From contig CP121313.1 in NCBI GenBank assembly GCA_043513815.1, positions 372,001 through 436,000 on the forward strand: 64,000 nucleotides of DNA. The letters run 5' to 3'. Positions 52,419 to 60,702 of the stretch are shown piece by piece. The position numbers and the translations under genes are program-made. Within the stretch, counting starts at the first letter, position 1; each line of letters begins with the position of its first letter. This DNA comes from JANQIO01 sp043513815 (GTDB lineage Bacteria; Pseudomonadota; Gammaproteobacteria; Pseudomonadales; Halieaceae). The notes under the pieces are model-generated. The model did no database searches. It saw nothing but the letters and a program-made list of their open reading frames with translations, and was not told where the DNA came from.

Positions 52419-54479
52419 ATGAGTTACAGGCTAGGGGTCGACGTCGGCGGTACTTTCACCGACCTGTTGTTGATCGACGAAGAGAAAGGTACCACCTGGA
52501 CGGCCAAGGTGCCGTCCACGCCGGAGGATTCGTCGGTTGGCGTGTTGAACGGTGTGGCGCGTATTTGCGAAGAGTCTGGCGTTGAGCCCACGGCCATCAA
52601 GCGCGTAATGCACGGTACCACTGTGGCGACCAATGCCGTGCTGACCGGCAAGGGGGCCAGGGTCGGTCTGGTGACCACCAAAGGTTATGAGCAGACCCTG
52701 CAGGTGGCGCGTTCATTCTGCCCCGGCGGCCTGGGTGGTTGGGTCAGCTTCGTAAAGAAGCCCCTGTTGGCGCCGCTGGAGCTGACCATTGGCGCTGGCG
52801 AGCGCATTGATGCCAAGGGTGAGGTCGTCAGCGCGCTGGATGAGTCCAGTTTGCGCACCGATCTTGAAGCGCTGCAGGCGCGCGGGGGTGTCGAGGCCCT
52901 GACCATCTGTTTCGTCAATGCCTACCTGAATGGTGAACATGAGCAGCGGGCGGCGGAGATCGCGCGGTCGGTGTTTGGTGAGGTGCCAATTTCCATCTCC
53001 AGCCAGGTGGTGCCGGAGATGCAGGAGTACGAGCGTACGGAAACGACCGTGGTGAACTCCTATGTGCGTCCGGAAGTGTCGCGCTATGTGGAAAATCTGC
53101 AGAACTCCCTGGCCGAGCGCCTGGGAGAAGATACCCAGCTTTCCATCCTGCGTTCAGACGGCGGCCTGGCCTCCGGCCGGGGCGCGGCTGAAAGCCCGGT
53201 CAACCTGCTGATGTCGGGTCCTGCCGGGGGTGTGGCCGGCGCCATGTACTTCTGTAGCCGCGCCGGCTTCGACAATATCCTGACCTTTGACATGGGTGGT
53301 ACTTCTACCGATGTGGCGCTGATCCAGGGCGGTCGCGCCCGGGTGCGCCGGGAAACCTTTGTCGGCGATGTGAAAGTGCGGGCGCCTTCCGTGGATGTGC
53401 GCACGGTGGGCGCCGGTGGCGGCTCTATAGCCTTTGTTCCCGAACTGACGAAAGCACTGCGCGTTGGGCCCGAGAGTGCCGGCGCGGTGCCCGGCCCGGC
53501 CTGCTACATGAAAGGGGGTGAGGCGCCGACCGTGTGCGACGCCAACGTGGTGCTGGGTTACCTGCCCTCGGATGTCCAGCTCGGCGGCGCCATGGAAATC
53601 AATCGCGACGCCGCGGTGACCGCGGTGCAGCAGACGGCAGATGCCATGGGCATCGACCTGTACGCCGCGGCGGAAGGTATTGTGAAAGTGGCCAATGAGG
53701 CCATGTTCGGCGCACTACGGCTGGTATCGGTGGAGCAGGGCTACGACCCGCGCGAGTTTGCGCTGGTGGGCTTCGGCGGCGCCGGCCCCCTGCACGCCAA
53801 CGCACTGGGCACGCTCACCAATGCCTGGCCGGTGATCGTGCCGCCGGGCCCGGGGGTGCTGTGTGCCTACGGCGATGCCACCACCCAGGTGCAGGATGAG
53901 GCGACGCGAACCTACATCACCATGGCCGAGAGCCTGACTACCGAGCAATTGCTGGAGGACCTGGATGAGTTGCGCCTCCGCGCCGGTGAGTCACTGGTGG
54001 CCGACGGTATTCCCGCCGCCGAGCACGAGGTGACCTACCAGGCTGACCTGCGCTATGCGGGCCAGGCCTTCCAGATCACTGTGGAATTCTCTGCAGACGA
54101 GCTCAAGGAAAAGGGCATCGCGCGCCTGACCGATGAGTTTGACGAGGAGCATGAGCAGCTCTTCACCTTCAAGCTGGGAGACGGTCACGAGATCCTGATG
54201 ATCCGGGCGGTTGTTAAAGCCAAAGCGCGAGCTATCGCGGCCCGCACCGTGGGTGAGGCCGGTACCGCCCTGGAAGACTGCAAGCTGCATGAAACGCGTT
54301 TCTACTATGAAGGCGAACATCACGATGCCGTGATTTACGATCGCGGCAAATTGCATGAGGGGCTGGTGGTGCCAGGCCCAGCCATTGTTTCAGAGATGGA
54401 TTCCACCACCGTGGTGCTGCCGGGTCACTCAGCCCGGGTAGATGCTATCGGCAACCTGTTAATTGAACCGGTGGCCTGA
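52419..54479 (+). CDS. hyuA: Hydantoinase/oxoprolinase subunit A
   Basis: A 686-residue actin-fold ATPase family protein: N-terminal GVDVGGTFTDLLL phosphate loop, HGTTVATNAVL, and later FDMGGTSTDVALI. With HyuB it forms an ATP-dependent complex opening cyclic amides (hydantoin or 5-oxoproline) or carboxylating ketones. The frame is open 120 codons upstream, but that part is translated from the palindromic element and has no family match; GAGGAA before this ATG settles the start. Confidence 0.92.
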   Translation: MSYRLGVDVGGTFTDLLLIDEEKGTTWTAKVPSTPEDSSVGVLNGVARICEESGVEPTAIKRVMHGTTVATNAVLTGKGARVGLVTTKGYEQTLQVARSFCPGGLGGWVSFVKKPLLAPLELTIGAGERIDAKGEVVSALDESSLRTDLEALQARGGVEALTICFVNAYLNGEHEQRAAEIARSVFGEVPISISSQVVPEMQEYERTETTVVNSYVRPEVSRYVENLQNSLAERLGEDTQLSILRSDGGLASGRGAAESPVNLLMSGPAGGVAGAMYFCSRAGFDNILTFDMGGTSTDVALIQGGRARVRRETFVGDVKVRAPSVDVRTVGAGGGSIAFVPELTKALRVGPESAGAVPGPACYMKGGEAPTVCDANVVLGYLPSDVQLGGAMEINRDAAVTAVQQTADAMGIDLYAAAEGIVKVANEAMFGALRLVSVEQGYDPREFALVGFGGAGPLHANALGTLTNAWPVIVPPGPGVLCAYGDATTQVQDEATRTYITMAESLTTEQLLEDLDELRLRAGESLVADGIPAAEHEVTYQADLRYAGQAFQITVEFSADELKEKGIARLTDEFDEEHEQLFTFKLGDGHEILMIRAVVKAKARAIAARTVGEAGTALEDCKLHETRFYYEGEHHDAVIYDRGKLHEGLVVPGPAIVSEMDSTTVVLPGHSARVDAIGNLLIEPVA

Positions 54480-54489
54480 GGAGAGAGAC

Positions 54490-56364
54490 ATGTCAGCAAC
54501 GATCAAGCAAACCAATACGGCGCCGCTCCAGACAGTTGATGTCGAAGGCGTCACCGTCGATATCATCGAGAATGCGTTGCGCAACGCCCGCGAGGAAATG
54601 GATGCGGTACTGTTCCGCACCGCCATGTCGCCGGGCATACGCGAACAGGGCGACTGCTTCCCGATGATTGCCAACGTCGAAGGCAAGATGGTGGTCGGCC
54701 AGTTCGGCTCCTTCATCGGCCCGTTCCTGGAGGTATACGACGGCGAGATCGAGGAGGGCGACATCATCCTCACCAATGACCCCTACCTGTGCAATGCTGC
54801 CGTTTCTCACCTACCAGACTGGCTGGTGCTGAAGCCGGTGTTCAAGGAAGGCCGCCATATCGCCTGGACCGCAATGTTCGGCCACATGTCCGACAACGGC
54901 GGCATGGTGCCGGGCTCGATCCCTATCGAGGCCACCACCATCTTCCAGGAAGGTATCCGCATCCCGCCCATCAAGCTCTACAAGCAGGGCGTGCTGCAGC
55001 AGGACGTGCTGGAGCTGATTCTCCACAACGTGCGCACCAGCCAGTGGAACCGCTTCGACCTTAATGCCCTGGTGGCGGCCTGTAATACCGCCGCGCGCCG
55101 GGTGGTCGAGCTGACCGAGCGTTTCAGCGATGACATCCTGCACACCACTATGGGCATCATGCTGGATCGCAACCTTGAAGCCATGCGCGCCATCATCAAT
55201 ATGGTGGTGCCGGAAGAACCGCGCTACTTCGAGGACTATCTGTGCGACGACGGCATGGGCATGGGCCCCTACAAGATCGCCTGTAAGCTGTGGCGTGAAG
55301 GTGACAAAGCCATTTTCGATTTTGAGGGCACTGACCCCCAGGCCCAGAGCTCGGTGAATTTCTTCCTCAATGAGGACATGTTCAAAATGTTCTTCGGCTC
55401 TTTCACCATCAACGTCGTAGACCCGCAAATCGTCTTCAACGACGGTTTCTATGACCTGGTCGACGTGCGAATTCCCCAGGGCACGCTGTTAAAGCCCAAC
55501 TATCCCGCCGCGCTCTCCGGTCGCACCCACGCCCTCGGTCGTATTTTCGATGTGCTGGGCGCGCTGCTGGGTATGGGCGCCCCCGACCAGATGCTCAACG
55601 CGGCTGGCTTCAGTGACTCCCCGCACCTGTTCTACTCGGGCTACGATGACCAGGGCGAATGGTTTCAGCTGTTCCAGATCGGCTTTGGCGGTATTCCCGG
55701 AAGGCCGATTGGCGACGGGCCAGATGGCCATTCCCTGTGGCCTGGCTTCACCAATGTGCCTAACGAGTTCATCGAGAGCTACTTCCCGCTGCGCATCGAG
55801 CAGTACGAAACCATCACCGACTCCGGCGGCGCCGGCCTGCACCGGGGCGGCAACGGCCTCAGCGTGGCCTATCACTTCCTGTGCGATGGCGAGATCGGTA
55901 TCCACGATGAGCGCTGGCTGACCTACCCCTGGGGTGTAAACGGCGGTGATACCGGCATGCGCTCCACCAAGCGCCTGGTGCGCACCGACGGTTCCGAGGA
56001 GTGGCTGCCCGCCAAGGTGGAAGGCATCAAGGTGAAAAGCGGCGATGTACTGTACTTCAACACCTGGGGTGGCGGCGGCTGGGGCGATCCCTTTGCCCGC
56101 GATCCACAGCTGGTGCTTGATGATGTGGAGCGCGGCCTGGTCTCAGTGGAAGGTGCGAAGCGCTACGGTGTAGTGATCGCCGGCGACATTCCCGGCAGCT
56201 ACAGCGTAGATGAAGCGGCTACCAAATCCCTGCGCGAGCAGCGTATCGCTGAGCGCGGTGATGATATTCCGCTGTTCAACTTCGGTGGCAGCGTCGAGGA
56301 AATTCGCGCTCGCTGTGAAGCTGAAACCCACCTGCCCGCCCCGGTGGCCCCCAGCTTCCGCTAG
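54490..56364 (+). CDS. hyuB: Hydantoinase/oxoprolinase subunit B
   Basis: A 624-residue protein with the HyuB order of motifs: FRTAMSPGIREQGDCF, ILTNDPYLCNAAVSHLPDW, FGHMSDNGGMVPGS and, late, WGGGGWGDPFARDP. It is the partner of HyuA, ten bases upstream, with GAGGAGAG between the genes. The upstream HMG-CoA lyase hints at amino-acid or ketone catabolism, but the actual substrate cannot be read from sequence. Confidence 0.92.
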   Translation: MSATIKQTNTAPLQTVDVEGVTVDIIENALRNAREEMDAVLFRTAMSPGIREQGDCFPMIANVEGKMVVGQFGSFIGPFLEVYDGEIEEGDIILTNDPYLCNAAVSHLPDWLVLKPVFKEGRHIAWTAMFGHMSDNGGMVPGSIPIEATTIFQEGIRIPPIKLYKQGVLQQDVLELILHNVRTSQWNRFDLNALVAACNTAARRVVELTERFSDDILHTTMGIMLDRNLEAMRAIINMVVPEEPRYFEDYLCDDGMGMGPYKIACKLWREGDKAIFDFEGTDPQAQSSVNFFLNEDMFKMFFGSFTINVVDPQIVFNDGFYDLVDVRIPQGTLLKPNYPAALSGRTHALGRIFDVLGALLGMGAPDQMLNAAGFSDSPHLFYSGYDDQGEWFQLFQIGFGGIPGRPIGDGPDGHSLWPGFTNVPNEFIESYFPLRIEQYETITDSGGAGLHRGGNGLSVAYHFLCDGEIGIHDERWLTYPWGVNGGDTGMRSTKRLVRTDGSEEWLPAKVEGIKVKSGDVLYFNTWGGGGWGDPFARDPQLVLDDVERGLVSVEGAKRYGVVIAGDIPGSYSVDEAATKSLREQRIAERGDDIPLFNFGGSVEEIRARCEAETHLPAPVAPSFR

Positions 56365-56381
56365 CCGGGGCAGGCTTCGAG

Positions 56382-56960
56382 CTACAGCCGGCGGGCGGCC
56401 ACCACTGCCAGTCGACTGCCTTCACCGACGACCGTGCGCCAGCGGTGTGCCAGCCAGCTTTCCCGGTGGCTGCCAGCTGCGCCACGTTCGGCCGCATCTG
56501 TCCGGTGATGCTCTTCATCGCGCTGGAAGCGGCGCAGGACCGCGCGAATCTCTCGGTGCTGGCGCTGGGCCCGCAGGTAGTCGATCTGTTCCCGATAGTG
56601 TTCGACGACAAAAGTTTCAACTGCGTCGATGGTGAGATAGACCCCGCGTCGGCCACCCAGCAGAGATATGGCACCCAGCAGCCAGCCTGCCAACCGCCAT
56701 ATTGGCAGCAGCCGGCTGTGCAGCTCAGCGGGTAACCAGTCTTCGAAAAAGGCCAGGTGCCGCTGCTCGGCTTCCAGATGCTCGCTGGCAAAGGCGCGTA
56801 GCTCGGGGTCCCGGCTCAGTGCCAGAATGCCCCGGTAAATCCACACGGCCCCGGTCTCGCCGGCGTGATCAGAACGCAGGTCACCCTGCAGGCGGCGCTC
56901 GAGCTGCTCCGCCCGCGGCATGTCTTCGACGGCCATAGCCGGCGTAATTGGCATATTCAT
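56382..56960 (-). CDS. coq7: COQ7-family demethoxyubiquinone hydroxylase
   Basis: A 192-residue di-iron protein. All ligand motifs are visible: DHAGETGA, EAEQRH, VVEHY and DEEHH (about residues 30-165). It hydroxylates demethoxyubiquinol in aerobic ubiquinone synthesis, acting at the inner membrane. Two earlier starts up to 57041 exist but add 27 residues with no family similarity and no ribosome site; this ATG (MNMPITPAM) is a compromise. The tandem COQ8-like kinases at 35-38 kb belong to the same pathway in other organisms. Confidence 0.87.
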   Translation of the reverse strand: MNMPITPAMAVEDMPRAEQLERRLQGDLRSDHAGETGAVWIYRGILALSRDPELRAFASEHLEAEQRHLAFFEDWLPAELHSRLLPIWRLAGWLLGAISLLGGRRGVYLTIDAVETFVVEHYREQIDYLRAQRQHREIRAVLRRFQRDEEHHRTDAAERGAAGSHRESWLAHRWRTVVGEGSRLAVVAARRL

Positions 56961-57080
56961 AAAGAAGCATACGCAGCCAGTGGCCCAGTAGGCGTAGCCT
57001 GTCTCTGTTTTGTCACGCTTTGCGGCGTTGACCGCCGACATGATTGCGCTTAGCTTGATGTCAGCGCAAAGGAGCGCTTG

Positions 57081-57533
57081 ATGAGCGAACGTCCAACCAT
57101 ACTGTTTTTATGCACCGGCAATTCCTGTCGCAGCCAGATGGCTGAGGGTCTGTGCCGAGCGCTGTGTAGTGATCTCCTGGAGCCCGCGTCGGCAGGGCTC
57201 GAAAAGCACGGCCTCAACCCCGACGCGGTGGCGGTGATGGCCGAGATCGGTATCGATATCAGCGATCAGCAGAGCAAGACCCTGGAGGAGCTGACGGGGG
57301 AATTCGACTACGTGGTCACCGTCTGCGGGCATGCCAATGAAACCTGCCCCTTTTTTCCGGCCCGGACCGCCGTGATTCACCAGGGATTTGATGACCCACC
57401 GGCTCTGGCTCGCTACGCCGCTAGCCGCGAAGAAGGGCTGGCGCACTACCGCCGCGTGCGCGACGAGATTCGCGAGTACATACTTACCCTGCCGGCAGCA
57501 TTGGTTAAGGCTTCAAAAGGAAACCTGGGCTAG
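57081..57533 (+). CDS. arsC: Arsenate reductase / low-molecular-weight phosphatase family
   Basis: A 150-residue protein with the CX5R loop CTGNSCR near residue 12 and the redox cysteines in VCGHANETCPFF near 80-92, the arrangement of thioredoxin-coupled ArsC enzymes. It reduces arsenate to arsenite in the cytosol. AAGGAG precedes the ATG. No arsenite pump or ArsR regulator adjoins, so this may be a stray detoxification gene. It diverges from coq7 and precedes the TPR gene by 30 bases. Confidence 0.88.
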   Translation: MSERPTILFLCTGNSCRSQMAEGLCRALCSDLLEPASAGLEKHGLNPDAVAVMAEIGIDISDQQSKTLEELTGEFDYVVTVCGHANETCPFFPARTAVIHQGFDDPPALARYAASREEGLAHYRRVRDEIREYILTLPAALVKASKGNLG

Positions 57534-57563
57534 ACTAGGCAGGTCAGGAAAACAGGCACTTAT

Positions 57564-59582
57564 ATGGATATCCGTCGGTTCCTCGCGGAGCTGAAAGGCA
57601 GGGGTGTGTATCGTGTCGCTGCTATCTACGCAGCGGGCAGCTGGGCCTTGCTGCAAGTCGCCGATATATTCTTCCCGATTCTCGGTTTTCCCGACTGGGC
57701 CATCACTACCGTGCTGGTGGTTGCCGCGCTCGGCTTTCCGGTGGCCATCATGCTTTCCTGGGTCTTCGAGATCACCCCTGAGGGCATCGTCGAGACGGAT
57801 GCCGTGGGCGTCAACTTCGGTCGACTTCGATTGTCCCCGGCGCGGTTGGTTGAGTTGGGTCTGTTGGTCGCTCTTGTCTCGCTGGTGGGGTGGCTCTACG
57901 TGGAGCGCCTCACACTCCAGGAACAGGCCTCTACGACGGCTATATCCGGCGATGACGGCAAGCCCTCGGTAGCCGTACTGGCTTTCCAGAACATGAGCGA
58001 TGAACAGGAACTGGAATACTTCGGCGACGGCCTGTCCGAAGAGATACTCAACCAGCTGGCGAAGATCAACGAGATCAATGTTGCCTCGCGCACCTCGTCC
58101 TTCTATTTCAAGAACAAGGACATCGATATCCAGGAGATCGGTGCGCGCCTGGGTGTGGCGCACGTGCTGGAGGGCAGCGTGCGACGCTCTAACGGCAGGA
58201 TTCGCGTGACAGCGCAGTTGATTGAGGCGGAGGGTGGCTTCCATCTGTGGTCGGCAACCTATGACCGGGATTTCGAGGACGTGTTCCTGATCGAGGACGA
58301 TATAGCGCGACAGGTGGTGGATAAACTTGAGGTCCTGTTGTCACCCAGCTCCCGGGCGGTTCTGGAGCGCAATGTCAGCCGCAATCCGGAGGCTTACGAC
58401 TATTATTTGCAGGGCCGCGATTACCTGAGAACCGCGCCCGCTGACAACAAGCTGGAGGCGGCGGTGAGCCTCTTTGAAAGCGCCCTGGAACTTGATCCGG
58501 AATACGCGGAAGCCTACGCAGGGCTTTGTGATGCGCGGTTGGGCCAGTACCAGATTTCAGTGGATCCCGATGACTTTGAGCGGGCACAGCTTGCCTGCGA
58601 GCGCGCCCTTGAGCTTAACCGGTGGGCGCTTCCCGTCTATGTGGCGCTGGGTAATCTTTACCGCAACTCCGGCGACTACGAAGAAGCCATCGAGGAGTTT
58701 CAGCAGGCCCTGGAGATCAACCCGACCTCCATCGACGCGCTGGTGGGTCTTGCCAACACCCTGGCACTCGACAACAAGCCGAGGCGCGCTGAGGAAATGC
58801 TGGTGGCTGCCACAAAGGTCGAGACCTTTAGTGCCCAGGCTTACCTCGCCATGGCGAACTTCCTGTTCAAGGAGGGGCGATTCGATGAGGCCATTCCTTT
58901 TTATGAGCGTACTGCTGCGTTCATGCCCGACAACACACGCGCCTTTAATGGCCTGGGCGCTTCCCACTACATGCTCAATGAGTTTGACCAGGCTACCGAA
59001 GCCTGGCAGCGCGCCCTGGCGCTCAGTCCGACCTCAGTGCTTTACTCCAATGTGGGCTCCAGCCTGTTCTTCTCGGGCCGTTTTGCGGAGGCGGTAGATA
59101 CCTATCACAAGGCTGTGGAGCTGGCGCCAGAGGACTTCGAAAACTGGGGCAATCTTGGCGATGCTTATCGGTACACCAGGGATCGCCAGGACCTCGCTGT
59201 GCCCATGTACCGGAACGCAATAAAGCTGGCGATGCAAAACCTTGCGGTAAATCCCCAGGACGCATACACGCTCATTATGGTCGCCCACTACCACGCGGCC
59301 GTCGGAGATCGTGAGCAGGCACTGCAGTTCCATGCCCGGGCAAATGCCCTGGCACCCGATGACCTCACGGTGAATTACAATTCTGCTGTATTGCTGTCTA
59401 CACTGGGAGAGGCTGAGCAGGCCATGGCGGCCTTGAGACGTGCGGTCCGCCTCGGCTATTCAGTCGATCTCATCCAGGCAGATGCGGGCTTTGCGTCCCT
59501 GCGTGACACGCCTGGCTATAAACGGCTGGTGGCGCCAGACAGAAGTGGACTGGTTAGCCAGGGAGGAAAGTCAAATGAATAA
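57564..59582 (+). CDS. Membrane TPR protein with TolB/FlgO-like domain
   Basis: A 672-residue protein. Three hydrophobic helices fall within residues 18-113. A TolB/FlgO-like alpha/beta domain follows (about 135-265, SVAVLAFQNMSDEQELEYF), and then at least seven tetratricopeptide repeats (about 290-650). The same layout is common in proteins linked to adenylate cyclase-like regulators, but no cyclase domain is present. It probably scaffolds other proteins in the periplasm. Its last eight bases overlap the next gene, so it leads a cluster of two secreted paralogues and a transporter. Confidence 0.85.
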   Translation: MDIRRFLAELKGRGVYRVAAIYAAGSWALLQVADIFFPILGFPDWAITTVLVVAALGFPVAIMLSWVFEITPEGIVETDAVGVNFGRLRLSPARLVELGLLVALVSLVGWLYVERLTLQEQASTTAISGDDGKPSVAVLAFQNMSDEQELEYFGDGLSEEILNQLAKINEINVASRTSSFYFKNKDIDIQEIGARLGVAHVLEGSVRRSNGRIRVTAQLIEAEGGFHLWSATYDRDFEDVFLIEDDIARQVVDKLEVLLSPSSRAVLERNVSRNPEAYDYYLQGRDYLRTAPADNKLEAAVSLFESALELDPEYAEAYAGLCDARLGQYQISVDPDDFERAQLACERALELNRWALPVYVALGNLYRNSGDYEEAIEEFQQALEINPTSIDALVGLANTLALDNKPRRAEEMLVAATKVETFSAQAYLAMANFLFKEGRFDEAIPFYERTAAFMPDNTRAFNGLGASHYMLNEFDQATEAWQRALALSPTSVLYSNVGSSLFFSGRFAEAVDTYHKAVELAPEDFENWGNLGDAYRYTRDRQDLAVPMYRNAIKLAMQNLAVNPQDAYTLIMVAHYHAAVGDREQALQFHARANALAPDDLTVNYNSAVLLSTLGEAEQAMAALRRAVRLGYSVDLIQADAGFASLRDTPGYKRLVAPDRSGLVSQGGKSNE

Positions 59583-60219
59583 CGGAAGCAACACAGGTCG
59601 TCCATGCTTCAGTGCAATCCTGGTGTCGATGTTGCTGGCATCCACCGCTTGCGCTACAAACCAGGAAAAAGATGTCGAGAGCCCCGCTGCCCTGGCCGAT
59701 TTCTCTGCCAACACCCAGCTGGAAATCAAATCTGGACGTGGGGTGGTGGTCGACCCCACTGTGCTGGTGGTATTCAAGCGAGTGGGATCGGAGCTTTGCC
59801 CGGTCGATACCCAGTTCAAGGTCGGTACTACACCACTGGCGACAGGCATCCCCACCGCCACCAAAAGCAAAACTGACGGGCCCCCGAGAAACAAGATGAC
59901 ATGGAAGGCCGTGGACACCGACCTAAACCCGCTCACCGGCCTGACTGACTGGCACTACGCGCTGGTTTTCCACCCCTTCGCGGGTGGCGGCGCCGGGAGC
60001 TTTATCTCGCAGCCTGTCAATGAGCAGGGGGTGGGAGTCGTGCAGCAGGTGGGGCCCTTCAATCTCCGCTGGGAAGAACAGATCCCGGTGGGCGTTGATT
60101 ACAAGTATTCTATCGTCCGGGTGGTCGATGTGAATCCTGACCCGAACCGGCGGGAGTGGGAAATTTTGAGGGGCCCTAATGGCTGCAAACCCCTGGATCC
60201 CAATATTCGCGTGTGGTGA
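59575..60219 (+). CDS. Secreted lipoprotein, paralogue of the next gene
   Basis: No named family recognised. A 214-residue precursor with lipobox LLASTAC near residue 26. Its body shares an ordered series of motifs with the next protein: a strand ending CPV, KMTWKAV, YALVFHPFAGGG, a basic loop, DYKYSIV and the C-terminal CKPLDPNIRVW. Two conserved cysteines (in CPV and CKP) may form a disulfide. It starts inside the TPR gene's stop region (eight-base overlap), so the two are coupled. Function unknown. Confidence 0.75.
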   Translation: MNNGSNTGRPCFSAILVSMLLASTACATNQEKDVESPAALADFSANTQLEIKSGRGVVVDPTVLVVFKRVGSELCPVDTQFKVGTTPLATGIPTATKSKTDGPPRNKMTWKAVDTDLNPLTGLTDWHYALVFHPFAGGGAGSFISQPVNEQGVGVVQQVGPFNLRWEEQIPVGVDYKYSIVRVVDVNPDPNRREWEILRGPNGCKPLDPNIRVW

Positions 60220-60297
60220 GAACCAGGCGTCTCGATGAATAAGTCGGCAGACCAGGATTGGCTCTCTGCCGTCGTGTTGCAATCTCAGGAGAAAACA

Positions 60298-60699
60298 ATG
60301 AATAAGAAAACGGCTTACGTGTGCGCTACCTTTCTGGGCCTTTGTGCCTGTCTATCCACGGCGACATCAATGGCTGCCGACAAACCGGTTACCGTCACCT
60401 TTAATGACGCCGGCTGCCCGGTCGGCGTCAGCCCCCAGACCATTGACGTGAAGAAAGCTGACAATGACAAGGTTGTCTGGAATGCCGTCAAGTCATCGGG
60501 CGGCGAATACAAGGGGGGTTTCTCCATCGTCTTTGACCCGTTCAGCGGTGGTCGCAGCCTCAGTACCAACAACAAGGCAAGCATCAAATCACCCCCTGTA
60601 GATAACAAGATCCCGGCGGACGCGAACATAAAGTACAAGTACTCCGTGATCGGCAAAAACTGCCCCACTCCCTATGATCCAAATATCAGGGTGCTCTAG
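60298..60699 (+). CDS. Small exported protein, paralogue of the preceding lipoprotein
   Basis: No named family recognised. A 133-residue precursor with a signal peptide (about 1-26, ending SMA). The mature part repeats the neighbour's pattern in shorter form: NDAGCPVGV, KVVWNAVK, FSIVFDPFSGGR, IKYKYSVIG and the C-terminal CPTPYDPNIRVL, including two cysteines in the same places. It is a single soluble beta-type domain in the periplasm. AGGAG precedes the ATG. The stop is followed, still in frame, by the transporter gene. Confidence 0.8.
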   Translation: MNKKTAYVCATFLGLCACLSTATSMAADKPVTVTFNDAGCPVGVSPQTIDVKKADNDKVVWNAVKSSGGEYKGGFSIVFDPFSGGRSLSTNNKASIKSPPVDNKIPADANIKYKYSVIGKNCPTPYDPNIRVL

Positions 60700-60702
60700 G
60701 GA